The notes under the pieces: generated by a model
The model's input: only the letters and a program-made list of their open reading frames with translations
What the model was told of the DNA's origin: nothing
The model's database searches: none
NCBI GenBank assembly: GCA_024195585.1
Contig: SWBL01000254.1
Coordinates: 1-64,000, forward strand
Direction of reading: 5' to 3'
From: Aureobasidium sp. EXF-3400
Lineage: Eukaryota > Ascomycota > Dothideomycetes > Dothideales > Saccotheciaceae
DNA length: 64,000 nucleotides
Program-made: the position numbers and the translations under genes
Part shown: one piece after another, positions 52,898 to 63,857 of the stretch
Numbering within the stretch: position 1 is the first letter of the stretch
Layout of the letters: every line of letters starts with the position of its first letter

Positions 52898-53401
52898 GTT
52901 TATTTAGCTTGGAGGGAGATGCGCAAAGAGCTACAATAATGAATATATCTTGAAGCGATTCAAAAGGTCAGATGGACAAATATGCGTTCTAAACAATGCG
53001 TGAGGTCTACAGAGGGTCTCGAGAAAGCTGTCTGAAGCTTAGCTACCAGGTTTCTTGTTCAGCTACGCAATCATGCATATAGCTTATGCAACAGTCGCGG
53101 GTGATTTGCCGCCAGAAACACGGCTTGCAGGGATATTTCCTTGCTTGCGGGTGAGAGAAAAGTGTCACCAGCGGGCAAGGTGGTTGGATACGGTGATGCA
53201 CGTTTTTGATGACGTAGATCTCACCCGTGTGGAGACCATAGGGCACGGCTGGGTCTGAATTCTCGAGACTGTCACTGACATACCGTAACCACGCAAAGTG
53301 TTGTCGACGTTTGAATGTAAGAGAATCGATTATTGTATGCTAAAGAAAACATGACTAGAATTACTCCCTATTATCTTGAAAACCAAAGAAGTCATCGCTC
53401 C
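52898..53401. other. Intergenic: DUF1989 promoter and VPS13 3' end
   Basis: 504 bp. Short frames only; no repeat or RNA gene recognised. Confidence 0.5.
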
Positions 53402-56400
53402 TCAACCCTTGGCATTATACCGGTCATTGTACGCGTTGACCGCGACTGCTACCTGTCGGTAGAGCCAGTTGCGACTCTGCTCATCTGCGACAGGAACAAA
53501 TGGTCCATTATTTCCTCCTTTGAGCACAATACTCATACCTGTGCGCTCCTTGGTGATGGTCTGAATATCCTTGAGGGGCACATCCCATTCTGTCACAAGC
53601 TTCTTGGTCTGTACCAACATGATACCATTGTAGGTGAGCATGACCATGCGTGGACTTTCGGCGCTAGTACTCTTGGTGCGTGCCTGAGTTGACTGCGATC
53701 CGCTTCCTGATGACAACTCCATGTGTGCAATGTAATCCTCGTGGAAGTATTTGCCGTTGTCCAAAGTCTTGAGCCAGAATTGACCCAAGGCTTCGCGTTG
53801 ACTGTAGGGTCGAACGATTCCATCTTGTCCGATGAAACGTGTCAAACGCACACGGTCGAGGCCTTCTTGATCAAAGACTGTTGTAGTGTTGCGAACACCC
53901 TCGGCCATGTTAGATGCCAAGTCGAACGCTCCAATAGCAGGCTTGGTAGCTAGACCAAGGAATCCCTTTCCTACACCCTTGACGAATCCGAGAGCACCTT
54001 CCTTCTCGGCGCCCTGCAATGGATGTCTGGCAAGACCACCAATACCACTGGCCATGCTGTTTGCAAAGGCATTGCCACCAGATGTAATACCGTACAAGGC
54101 GTGCTTTGGTCGGTTACGAGAGCGGGACATACGACGCTGGTCTTGGAACTCCTTGTCCATCGATGCGGCTGCGAGACCCTTGCTGATACTGCCTGTGAAC
54201 TTGGCCATACTGTCGGAGAAGCCGAAGACACTCTTCTTCACGAAACTGCTAGCACCCTTCGCAATACCAATACCAAGATCTTGAGGTCTGTCGGTCATGA
54301 CAAGACCTTGGTAGGGTTCGTAGAAGATGTCTGCAACACCGGAACTGATGTTGTTGAAAAGACCCACAGGGTTACCCAAGAAGTCTGCCGAGCCAAGAAC
54401 AATGTGTACTTGACGAAGAGATTCTTGGACGTAGTGACTCTTGATTGCAGCAACCAAGGCACCAACAGATACTCGGGCATTCTCAAGCATGAGAGCATTG
54501 TAACGAATGGGTGCATCGTTGACATTTCCAATGGACATTGTCAGAACATTGACAGCAAACATGAAGGGGTTAGATGAGGAACTTCCAGTATCCTCTGCAT
54601 TGATGCGTTCCGTTCTGACGAAAGAAAGATCGAATTGCATGGGTTGCAGGTGCAATAGCTCAAAGTAGATGTCTTGGCCACCTTCCTCTTGTTTGGGTTC
54701 AGGGATGTCCAGATTCTCGTCACAAAGTTGACCCTCCTTTTCTTCGGACCAAGAAGCACCTGGAATCTTTGTGAAGTCGAGCATGGCGAAAATAAAGTCC
54801 TCGTCAATCTCTATGGTCATCTGCTGCATCAGGAATGTGAAGTACTTGATGTAAAGTACACCATAGGAGTCATCCTTGACACGTGTAATGGCGGCCTTGA
54901 AGATTGGATGAGCTTCCATCTCCTTTCCAGTCTTGGGTACAACACTGGGATAGAAGATGAGTGGGAAGATACCTCCATAGAGTTGGTTGTCAACTTGGAT
55001 CCATTTGATGGTGGAGGAAACAGTCTGGTACAGAGGTGAATCTTTGTAGGACAAGTCGATATCACGTAGTGTGACATAAACGAGTTCCTTGAGTTGACGG
55101 TTGATGAGTGAGATACCCAATCCAGCAAATCTGATTTGAGCGCTCAACGTGACGTGATCATCCAAGTCCTTGACCTCGAAACCACTCGAGTTTGCTTGAG
55201 AAGCCGAGCCAGCCTTTTGCTTGTACAAGCTCTTGGACGGCTTGTAATTAGACAAGACAAGGGTCTGAGTGGGGCCATCGGCAGCGACATTGAGATCAAT
55301 GATCTTCTGTCGATTAGTGCCTTCAGCTGCAGGCAGTCTCATTGGAATGAGGTTGCCAATCTCTGCAAGCTTGACATGTCTCTCCTTGCCCTTTGCGTTC
55401 AGCACAAGATTCTTATTCTTGGTAGCAGGATAGTCCCAAGCATATGGCATGATACTTCTTGGCGGTAGTCTGTAACGGATTGGCTTCCAACCGGAAGTGC
55501 GCTCGTCCTCATCTTCATCAACATTGGGGTTCGCCTGCCAGAAGATGAACTCGACATCACTCTCGTTGCGAATAGAGAAGGGCCAATGCTTGGTCTCGTG
55601 GCTGATGTGTAGGAAGATTGTGGCATCTTCCATGAGGATCTCCACTCGGATGAGCTTTTGCCTTTCGCCAGCCTTGGCTAGCTTGACATGCACACTACCA
55701 ACGTTGGCTATGTTGAAAGGAGATGACCAGTTGTTGTTTACGCCTGGGAAGCAAAGACACAATTGCTGTCCGCTCGACTGTCTTAGGAAGCGCAGAGGGT
55801 GAAGATCTTGTGGCTTCAAGGCGGTCACATCAGACGAGCCAGGCTCTCTGATGTTGAGGTCCTCTCCAAGCTTGTTGCGTACTACGAATCGGGGTGCAAT
55901 AGTGATGACCTTCGTCAACTTGTATTTACCTTCACCTTCCGCAATAGTCAGGCCGACATGCATCTCCGATCGACCGGACTCTGCTGCCACAGTGACATCT
56001 GTGGTTGACCCGATAGCCTCGAAACTGACAGGCTTGCTCCAAGTCGAACCATCAACCTTGATGAGTGCTCGATTCTTCTGGTCATCGGTAGGATATGAGA
56101 ACATGAATGGGACGGGCTTTCGTGCTTCATCTGAGTTACTGAATGTGGTTTGTCCGGCTGCGGACTTGGCAGCACCGAAGTAGGTTTTGCTGCGGATGTC
56201 AAGGCCCAACCCTGTTCTGTTGAGAACCACGTAGGGGCTGTAGACGGTGATCTTGAAGGCACCTCCGCTGTCGGGAACATTGTAGTAGTGCAATTTGAGC
56301 CTCAGAGTTAGGTCCTGGTTGTCCTTTACAACAAGTGTCTTTTCACGACGGAAGTCGTCGCGCCCTGTAGAGTTGATGATGGCGAATTCACTTTGCTTGA

Positions 56401-59400
56401 AGGGTGTGTCTTGCATGTCAACACTCATCAATAGTAGATGTGAGAGCTCGACCACATGCACAGGACTGACACCTCCCTTTCGCAAGAAGTTTGTCCAATC
56501 CTTCTTAGTGTTCTTGTCGTAGATTCGGTACTTGAAGTCGAATGGCAACAAATTCTGAATCTCGACGGGCGCGGAAAGGCGGATACGCATGTAAGGATAA
56601 GTAGCACAGATGGGATTGTTCTTGTCGTATACTGCCTGCATCTGGAAGTAGAATGGAGGAGACGAATCTTGCTGTTCTCCTTGGCAGGTGATTGTACGTG
56701 TGGGACGCTTCAGCAAGTCTTTCCAGAACAGGCGCTCATTCGACCAGGTGTAACCAAATCCTTGGTCTGGACGGATGACCAATGAGTGCATGAATGCGGC
56801 ACCAACAGGAGCTGATCGTGCATCTCCAGGTGCGACCTTTTCGATCTTGAGCAAGTGACCCTCGTCTGGACTGTAGACGCCGACCTCAATGGGGATCTGA
56901 GTATTGTTCTCTACAAGCAAAGGTGAGCGGAACGTGATGTACTTGACATTGTCTGCACCGAGCTTCACGTCAACCAGAATGCGGTGCTGCACCTTGTCTT
57001 TGCGCGGCTTGAGGTTGTAGAGAGTCTCACCCTCACGACTGACAGGAATACGCTCGATACTATCGAACCCACTGCCTTCGAGCTTGATGCCCACAACACC
57101 AGTGGCACCCTCTGGTGACAGCGTCTCTCTAGTAGTGCTTGGGTCTTCGAAGCGCCAGGGAGCCTCATCTCCGTCGCTCAACTTTTCGGCGGCGCCTTCT
57201 TGGTTGTTTTCCGTCTGGGCCCACACGTTGAGATCGAAGCCAGTCTGGTTACGAATGCGATAGGGAGCATCAGATCCACGTGGCTTCGAGAGAATGTCTT
57301 CGTCACTCGACAGGAATTGGGCTGACTTGGATGCCAGTGCAATTGTGGAAGATGTCATGGTGAGCTCCAATGATTTGCGCGAGTAGAGTTCGACTGCGAG
57401 CTTATCGGGGTTCAAGCTCTTTGCCATGTGGAAGCCAAGTGACCATGGTTCAACCAGAGGCTCCCAAGCAGACTTGGAGAAGTTGTAGACATTGAAGAAC
57501 GTCTCGATACTGGTATCTGCGGTCATAGCGCCACTCCAGTCGCGAACCTCGACAGCGAAGTTCTTTACACTCCAGTCGAGCATTGGCAACTCATGAAGAT
57601 CGCCAATAAGAACCACTCGAATACCTTGTAGGTTGATTTTCATCTCTTCCCTCTTCAGCATCGCTGATCCTTGCGGCTCAGCCGGAGGTTTGGGAGCAGT
57701 AGTGGCATGCGACTTCTTGGTGGCAATGGTGTTGGCTCTGGGCTTCTGTGCCGACGATGGTGCCCGACCAGACTTGGGTCTGGCGGAGGGAGCTTTAAGC
57801 TGGTCAATCTTGGAGGGACCTTCCTTAGCAAGTTCCTTGTCATCATCGTTGGCGGACATGGCGGAAGCTTTGTTGACGATTTGCATGGCCAAGAGGATAT
57901 CACGCAAGGACAGGCGCAACACTAGTGGTTCGATCTCAACCATGATACTCATCAACTGAGCTTGCTTGTTTTCGGAACGCATGTCTACCGAAGTTTGGAC
58001 ACTGAAGTCGTCAAGGATTCGAAGTTGAGAAGTTTCGAATTTATCCATACGGCAGAGGAACATGCCTAACTTGTCGACTTGAACCGCTGTGACGTGTTGT
58101 TGGGAAACGAGAATCTGCTTGCTGCCAAGTACAATTGCCTCCGAATTGGTGATGGCAGGGTTGGCGATGAGGATGATTTGTGCGTCAACGATGTTGACAC
58201 GGAATGATACGCTCATTGCATTTGCCTCCTCTGTGGACTTGGTCTCGGGCTGCTGTACTCCTGCAACATCGGTACTAGTAGACATGCTGACTGCGTCTTC
58301 ATCACCAATCGATGATTCGTCTTCGTCTGAAATGACAAGAGGCTCATCTGTAGCCAAACTGGCATTGACAAAGCGCTGGACCGCAAAGAGATAGTCGAGA
58401 GCCAAGATAATTCTAGGGCTATCAATAGTCAAGAGAGCAATCAAATTGCGCTCTTTGCCTCCAGAGATACTCACGCTTGCCATGAATTGTTGCTTGACGT
58501 CGGTGTTGATGAGTGACATGATTTTCCTAAACTTGTTCTTCTCATGTGTGCGAGTGTCGGTTATGGTGAAGGATTGAACCAAAAGCTCTGACTCGAGGGC
58601 TCCATCGCTAACCATTCGTAGCTTGACATGAGTCTCGTTGAGCGAGAACTTGGACAAACTACAAGCTGCAAGGTCTCCGACAGGCTTCTCAGGCTTGCTT
58701 GAGATGAGTTCAAGGCCAATAGTACCAACCTTGAAGACAAGATCAAGCTTGGTCCAAGTATCGTCATCTGAACCAATCTCAGGACCAAGATGTGTAGGAG
58801 ACTGAGGCTCTTCTTCTTGTTTGTCTGCCGAGTCACCAGTGATTGACTTGGCATCTTGAACTGTAGTTGCTGGCAACTCCTCCTTGACATGCTCTTCGAT
58901 CTCATCGTCCGGATCGGTGGCAAATGCCTCCGGGATTGATCGAGAGAGTTCAAGGATAAACTTGAGTTGAGCCTCTGTGATGCGTAGATTGACGTTCGAC
59001 ATGGAACCTTCAATCTCTGTGTCTGGTCGCTTGTAACCAGGCTTGTGCTCTGCACTGGTGATCCTGAAGTCGAGATCAACCTTGTCGATGAGGTCGAGCT
59101 CTTCGACTTTATCGTTGGGATAGTTGAAAGTGGAAGTCAATCGAGTATTGTGTACACCAGCCGTCAGTTTGTTAGCAGTATCAGAATCCTTGGAGTCGTC
59201 CAAGGGAAGGAACTCGTTGCTGGCATAGAGCTCTCCCAGATAGGCTGTGAGCACGTCGCGCTCAGGGGAATCGGTGATAACCATGCGAGGGAAAGCCACG
59301 ATAGGTGTCTTGATGCGAATATCAAAGTGCATCTTGCTGGCACGCTCTTGAATGTTGTTGGCCTGGTTTGCAGCGGCCTGTCGGGCAGCATTCATGATAG

Positions 59401-62400
59401 CTTGCATTTTGCCAAATTTGACACCGAATTCCATAATCTTGCGGAATGGTTCAGTGACAAAGTTGACTTTCAAGGAACCAGATCTGAGGTAGATGGATGT
59501 ATCATACCCAGGGTACGCTTCTGATTCTGCATCAAAAGTTTCGTAGCGGAAGTCAGCGAGTTCATCACCTTGGATAGAAACTAGTTGGCGCAATGACGAT
59601 TTTTCAGAAACACCTTGGTTGACATCATCGAGAAGAGATAGATTGCCGAGTCTGGCTCCAACTCTCATAGTCTTACCCATCAAGAAGATGCCAACTTCTG
59701 CAGATGTCAAGCTCAGAGTGGCCAGACGGATGCCATCGTTATTGAGAATGATGGCAATGCGCTTCAATTGGGCCTTGATGCGGATCTTGTCGCCTGCAGG
59801 CTGTGGGCTACTTTCCTCGACCTCAGTTGACTCAACCACTTGTGACTGGTTCGCTTGCGGCTCTCCTGGGTTGGTGAATGTGACCATGACAAAGTCGAGT
59901 AAGGTCAAAAGTGTCTTGCGAGTTACTAGCAAGTTGATAGTCGACACAGAGACATCGAGATTGGTTGCTATGCCTTCATAGGTCGACATGAACTCCGGAT
60001 GTTCAGGATTGACCTTGATGAACTTTAGCGAGAAGAGGTTTTGCTGCTCGTTGGCATCATGATCTTCGGAGGATATGAGGTTTCTGAATTCGGGGGATGG
60101 GTTCTCCTCGACATGATCTTCTACGGCAAGAGTGCGTAGACTGACTTCTGCCACCATGTCAAACTGACGCTGGTAGAAAAGAAGATCGAAATTTTCAGCG
60201 ATGAGATCAACAAGCAACTGGTCTTGCTTCTTGCCGTCAGGATCTGAACGGTAAAGCGAACCCTGAAGCTTATCGACCTTGAACTTGAATTCGAAGTTGC
60301 GTTGGTTGACGTCCTTTGTGGGTTCCTTGGTAGACTGTTTCGCTTCCTTGAACTCTTCATCCTCGTTGTCGGTTTCTTCTTCCATGACAAGCTCATGCTT
60401 CTGGGCAGAGAACTGGAACGACTTAGATCGTGGTCTTCCTATGACATCCGTATCAACGATACTCTTTTGTCTGGGTCGCTGTGTCTGTTTTTGTACGGGC
60501 TGAGTGGGCTTCTGCGTGTTGGTTTCATCCGAACCGAATTTGGGAATTGCAACGTCAATTAGTTTCATCAGACTCTTGTACTTAGAATCTGAGATGGAAG
60601 CATGTAAAACAGGCAGGTGACCTCCGACTCTGAACTTGGTCAAGCCAGGAGCCTTGGGAACAATACATGTTTCTACTGTAAAGTCGATGTTGATTCGGTC
60701 GACAACATGCAAATGTCTTGATGTGTTACTCTCATCAAGCTGCTTCTTTGTCTCCTCGATGGATGGTCCCAGTAGAAGTTGAGTCGATTGCAGTTTGACA
60801 AGGAACTTGTCGTACATCAATTGCTCAAGACGTTTGAAGTCTTCATCCGTGTATTGTTGCTTTTGCTTTGACTGCACTTCGTTTAGAGTGTCTTTGTCAA
60901 TCAGTTCGCTTCGCACGCTGATATGACCAGCATCAAGAATCATGCAAAGAGATTCCTTCTTGGTGACAGAGTCAGGTATGATGATGAGCGGAGCCTGCAA
61001 GTCGAGTTTCGCGTCGATAGTCTTGTGCTCTTGAAGTGCGTACTCGAGACCTGCGCGAGTCTGTTGTCTTAAACCTTCGACGGTTGCGCCAGCAGATTCC
61101 ATGAGCGCGCCGATAGACTCCATGTGGCGCTCCGGAGGCTTGAAGAAGTTGGCAACTTCGACGACAAACTTGGGGTTATACACAAACTCCATAGCCTTGA
61201 GTTTGACAGTCAGATCGGTATCGGCATGGCCATCAAGAGGATTGTTCTCGAAAGTCAAGGCAAAGAAGGGGTCGAGAGGCGGGTCGTCTTCCTCATCGTC
61301 GCCTGTAGTCTCATCGTCTTTGACTTCCTCAATCCTCTTATCGTCCGGAATGGAGTTCTTGATGTTAAGCATTTGAGGGAACAAATTTCCTTCAGTTGTG
61401 CCATCGAAGAGCTTCATAGTCTCGAGACTGACTTCGGCAAGCATAGAGTCGGTACGCTGCAAGAACTTGGTATCGAAGCCCTGGAAGATGAGCCGAAGCA
61501 TTTCGGTGGCCTTTCCATGAGGATCACGTTTGAGGGTGAAGCTACCCTCTTTGAGGCTCATGTCTACTTGCAATTTGATGGCTTCCTTGGGCATGTCGAC
61601 GGAATCGGCGATTTGCTTCTTCTCATCAAAGTCAATTGCGTCGTACAACTCTTTGCGTTGTTCTTCTGTCAGCTGAGCTTCATCACCAGGATGCTCCTCG
61701 GTCTTCTTGCTTCCCCAAACCCAAGATGACCATGTTTGCTTTTGCGGAGCCTTTTTGACACCAACATTTTCCTTGCGCAATTGGTTGCGAGCAAGCGATC
61801 TCCAGAATCGGAGGTCTTCGTAGCTCAGCTTGCGTTCGAGTTGGTCGAGTTCAGTCGTTTCCTCAGGGTCGAGCTTCTCTTCCTTTTTCTTCTTCTTGAA
61901 GAGACTAATGTATTTGATGCGATCATCACGACGCTCCTTGAAGTAGTCCCAGGTCCAACGGCGATTGCGTTCATGAATCTTGTCATGTACGGACTTAGTC
62001 GCGAATCGAAGCCAGGCTCGCGGATCTTCCTTTGGAGATGACTTGGGCTGGAACTTGCGGTACTCTTGGTGTCTGATGAAATAGTGGAAGAGGTCGACCA
62101 ACATGAGCGCATCACGATATTGATCGTCGTCGATGACGAAGCCTAGTTCGTTGAACAATAGACGAGCCTTCATCTTGGGACGATCAAGCTTTCCGGTCTT
62201 GTCGATTTCGAGACCTGCACGTCCAGTGACTGGTTTCAGTATGTACTGATGTGCGCCAAACTCAGTATCATCCTTCTTGGCAATCATGTCTCTGAACTTG
62301 TCGATGATTGCAGTGTGGTCTATTCCTTGCTCTTCTGCAGTCTGCGATCCCTTGCCGGAGCCCAGTAGCTTAGCGTCTGTGTCCCAGTAAATGGCGAGGG

Positions 62401-63034
62401 CACCAAGAGTGGCGAGTTTATGTGTCGAGCCCGCAGAGGTGCTCTGGATGAAGGTAGGCTTCCAGTTTTCATCTGTGCTGACGGCACTCAGCTCTTGCAG
62501 GGTAAGGCCGGCAGCAAAAGGATGGCCAGGATCCGAGATGGAGTCTTCGTAGCGGATGTGGACATTCTTTACTGAAATCTGCAAGTTGTCGACAATAGCA
62601 GCGACCAGACTGGCCGTAAAACTTTGGTTCTTCTGTTGCTCTTCTTGGCTCATGCCTTCTACGCTTCTTTCTTTGAGCAACTCTGCGCTGTCAAGCTTTT
62701 CCATCTTGACAGCATGGTCGCGCTTATCTTGGTCTTCAGGATTGTAGTCTTCGTCTTCTCTTGGAGCAGCCAACAGATATACATCTTCGATCTGGACTTT
62801 TACAGGCTTGCCTCGAAGGTTGGACCATGGGATCGAGAGGGTCAAAGAACCCAGATGGCCTTCGACGACGTTGATGGGGAGGTGGAGTTGGTCGAGGGCT
62901 TCTCGGCGAAGCTCGAGGTCGCGTAGCTTGACATCGCCAGACCAGATGCCGACGTTAAGTTGCTTTGGATCGAAGTTCTGGACATACATGCCCAAGAACC
63001 TGTTAAGCAGGTTCGAGACGAGGCCTTCCAACAT
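53402..63034 (-). CDS. VPS13: VPS13 bridge-like lipid transfer protein
   Basis: One uninterrupted exon of 9,633 bp, 3210 aa (yeast Vps13 has 3144). VPS13 is a rod with a hydrophobic groove that moves phospholipids at contacts between ER, mitochondria, vacuole/endosome and prospore membranes. The N-terminal chorein domain is clear (LEGLVSNLLNRFLGMYVQNF, LNVGIWSGDVKLRDLELR, LPINVVEGHLGSLTLSIPW). Repeating groove strands fill most of the chain, with acidic or Gln/Lys-rich loops between. The VAB (adaptor-binding) repeats lie around residues 1950-2600, recognisable by the recurring NxS/T-containing strands (VDGSTWSKPVSFEAIG, NNNWSSPFNIANVGSVHVKL). The ATG2-C/DH-like part (LRQVHIVLGSADFLGNPVG, HPLQGAEKEGALGFVKGVGK) and a PH-like end (EWDVPLKDIQTITKERTG) close the protein. 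No frameshift was seen. Confidence 0.97.
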   Translation of the reverse strand: MLEGLVSNLLNRFLGMYVQNFDPKQLNVGIWSGDVKLRDLELRREALDQLHLPINVVEGHLGSLTLSIPWSNLRGKPVKVQIEDVYLLAAPREDEDYNPEDQDKRDHAVKMEKLDSAELLKERSVEGMSQEEQQKNQSFTASLVAAIVDNLQISVKNVHIRYEDSISDPGHPFAAGLTLQELSAVSTDENWKPTFIQSTSAGSTHKLATLGALAIYWDTDAKLLGSGKGSQTAEEQGIDHTAIIDKFRDMIAKKDDTEFGAHQYILKPVTGRAGLEIDKTGKLDRPKMKARLLFNELGFVIDDDQYRDALMLVDLFHYFIRHQEYRKFQPKSSPKEDPRAWLRFATKSVHDKIHERNRRWTWDYFKERRDDRIKYISLFKKKKKEEKLDPEETTELDQLERKLSYEDLRFWRSLARNQLRKENVGVKKAPQKQTWSSWVWGSKKTEEHPGDEAQLTEEQRKELYDAIDFDEKKQIADSVDMPKEAIKLQVDMSLKEGSFTLKRDPHGKATEMLRLIFQGFDTKFLQRTDSMLAEVSLETMKLFDGTTEGNLFPQMLNIKNSIPDDKRIEEVKDDETTGDDEEDDPPLDPFFALTFENNPLDGHADTDLTVKLKAMEFVYNPKFVVEVANFFKPPERHMESIGALMESAGATVEGLRQQTRAGLEYALQEHKTIDAKLDLQAPLIIIPDSVTKKESLCMILDAGHISVRSELIDKDTLNEVQSKQKQQYTDEDFKRLEQLMYDKFLVKLQSTQLLLGPSIEETKKQLDESNTSRHLHVVDRINIDFTVETCIVPKAPGLTKFRVGGHLPVLHASISDSKYKSLMKLIDVAIPKFGSDETNTQKPTQPVQKQTQRPRQKSIVDTDVIGRPRSKSFQFSAQKHELVMEEETDNEDEEFKEAKQSTKEPTKDVNQRNFEFKFKVDKLQGSLYRSDPDGKKQDQLLVDLIAENFDLLFYQRQFDMVAEVSLRTLAVEDHVEENPSPEFRNLISSEDHDANEQQNLFSLKFIKVNPEHPEFMSTYEGIATNLDVSVSTINLLVTRKTLLTLLDFVMVTFTNPGEPQANQSQVVESTEVEESSPQPAGDKIRIKAQLKRIAIILNNDGIRLATLSLTSAEVGIFLMGKTMRVGARLGNLSLLDDVNQGVSEKSSLRQLVSIQGDELADFRYETFDAESEAYPGYDTSIYLRSGSLKVNFVTEPFRKIMEFGVKFGKMQAIMNAARQAAANQANNIQERASKMHFDIRIKTPIVAFPRMVITDSPERDVLTAYLGELYASNEFLPLDDSKDSDTANKLTAGVHNTRLTSTFNYPNDKVEELDLIDKVDLDFRITSAEHKPGYKRPDTEIEGSMSNVNLRITEAQLKFILELSRSIPEAFATDPDDEIEEHVKEELPATTVQDAKSITGDSADKQEEEPQSPTHLGPEIGSDDDTWTKLDLVFKVGTIGLELISSKPEKPVGDLAACSLSKFSLNETHVKLRMVSDGALESELLVQSFTITDTRTHEKNKFRKIMSLINTDVKQQFMASVSISGGKERNLIALLTIDSPRIILALDYLFAVQRFVNASLATDEPLVISDEDESSIGDEDAVSMSTSTDVAGVQQPETKSTEEANAMSVSFRVNIVDAQIILIANPAITNSEAIVLGSKQILVSQQHVTAVQVDKLGMFLCRMDKFETSQLRILDDFSVQTSVDMRSENKQAQLMSIMVEIEPLVLRLSLRDILLAMQIVNKASAMSANDDDKELAKEGPSKIDQLKAPSARPKSGRAPSSAQKPRANTIATKKSHATTAPKPPAEPQGSAMLKREEMKINLQGIRVVLIGDLHELPMLDWSVKNFAVEVRDWSGAMTADTSIETFFNVYNFSKSAWEPLVEPWSLGFHMAKSLNPDKLAVELYSRKSLELTMTSSTIALASKSAQFLSSDEDILSKPRGSDAPYRIRNQTGFDLNVWAQTENNQEGAAEKLSDGDEAPWRFEDPSTTRETLSPEGATGVVGIKLEGSGFDSIERIPVSREGETLYNLKPRKDKVQHRILVDVKLGADNVKYITFRSPLLVENNTQIPIEVGVYSPDEGHLLKIEKVAPGDARSAPVGAAFMHSLVIRPDQGFGYTWSNERLFWKDLLKRPTRTITCQGEQQDSSPPFYFQMQAVYDKNNPICATYPYMRIRLSAPVEIQNLLPFDFKYRIYDKNTKKDWTNFLRKGGVSPVHVVELSHLLLMSVDMQDTPFKQSEFAIINSTGRDDFRREKTLVVKDNQDLTLRLKLHYYNVPDSGGAFKITVYSPYVVLNRTGLGLDIRSKTYFGAAKSAAGQTTFSNSDEARKPVPFMFSYPTDDQKNRALIKVDGSTWSKPVSFEAIGSTTDVTVAAESGRSEMHVGLTIAEGEGKYKLTKVITIAPRFVVRNKLGEDLNIREPGSSDVTALKPQDLHPLRFLRQSSGQQLCLCFPGVNNNWSSPFNIANVGSVHVKLAKAGERQKLIRVEILMEDATIFLHISHETKHWPFSIRNESDVEFIFWQANPNVDEDEDERTSGWKPIRYRLPPRSIMPYAWDYPATKNKNLVLNAKGKERHVKLAEIGNLIPMRLPAAEGTNRQKIIDLNVAADGPTQTLVLSNYKPSKSLYKQKAGSASQANSSGFEVKDLDDHVTLSAQIRFAGLGISLINRQLKELVYVTLRDIDLSYKDSPLYQTVSSTIKWIQVDNQLYGGIFPLIFYPSVVPKTGKEMEAHPIFKAAITRVKDDSYGVLYIKYFTFLMQQMTIEIDEDFIFAMLDFTKIPGASWSEEKEGQLCDENLDIPEPKQEEGGQDIYFELLHLQPMQFDLSFVRTERINAEDTGSSSSNPFMFAVNVLTMSIGNVNDAPIRYNALMLENARVSVGALVAAIKSHYVQESLRQVHIVLGSADFLGNPVGLFNNISSGVADIFYEPYQGLVMTDRPQDLGIGIAKGASSFVKKSVFGFSDSMAKFTGSISKGLAAASMDKEFQDQRRMSRSRNRPKHALYGITSGGNAFANSMASGIGGLARHPLQGAEKEGALGFVKGVGKGFLGLATKPAIGAFDLASNMAEGVRNTTTVFDQEGLDRVRLTRFIGQDGIVRPYSQREALGQFWLKTLDNGKYFHEDYIAHMELSSGSGSQSTQARTKSTSAESPRMVMLTYNGIMLVQTKKLVTEWDVPLKDIQTITKERTGMSIVLKGGNNGPFVPVADEQSRNWLYRQVAVAVNAYNDRYNAKG

Positions 63035-63857
63035 GGCGGCGGGTGTGTGCCTCTAGGCAGCTATCTCGCACAGGAGTAGGGCGAACGTAAAGTACTAAAT
63101 GTAATTATCGTAGACAGGTCATCAGGTCATGAGGTCGCTAAGCAGGCGATTAAGCCGTGTGTGTGTGAAGGGGGTACTTGGACGAGAGTACCCTTGATTG
63201 TGGGTGATCGGGCGCGAGGCGAGCAGTCGTTATCAGGCAGCTAACAACTGAACAGTCGCGATGTCTGAAACTTGGTAAAACTCAAGTTACAAGGGAGATG
63301 GCGGTCTTGGTCACGGTTCGTGAGCACAGAGTTTGATGGATCGTGGAGAGAGTGGCTGTCCGGTTTGTTGGCAGCTACTTTCTTGGAAACAACGCCGCTG
63401 ATCGTGCCCGCCCACGACGCGGAACGTGGAACTTGAAAAGGTGAGGGGCCAATCTATTATGACGTATGTAGGTTTTTGAGCTTCTCAACCATCACCATGT
63501 TTACTAGCTAGGAGAGCCTCCCAAACACGCGATTCATGTTCAAAAGGGAATCCAGAACGATAAAACTATGTTGCGCAAAGTCTATATCCGAATTGTTCGA
63601 GTCATATTCCCGTCCTTAAGTGTGTGCAGTGAGTTGAATGAGCGCAGCGCGATCGGGGAAGGAACGAACAATGACGATGATGTAGCGGAAGCTCCACCTT
63701 GACGAGCAGCTACCTTACGCACATATGATAGGCACGCCGCACAAGAGCTTGGTCGCGGCTTCCCCGAGGCTTACAACGGAGGTGTTTCCCGACAGCTTCT
63801 CATAGCTCCTTCTGCTTACCTTCTGTATCTCACTTCTCTCTTACCTCTGCTCACATC
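63035..63857. promoter_or_regulatory. Divergent promoter region (VPS13 and a mitochondrial-protein gene)
   Basis: 823 bp with start codons of two divergent genes at its ends. A pyrimidine-rich leader (ctccttctgcttaccttctgtatctcacttctctcttacctctg) precedes the right-hand gene. No other feature. Confidence 0.5.
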
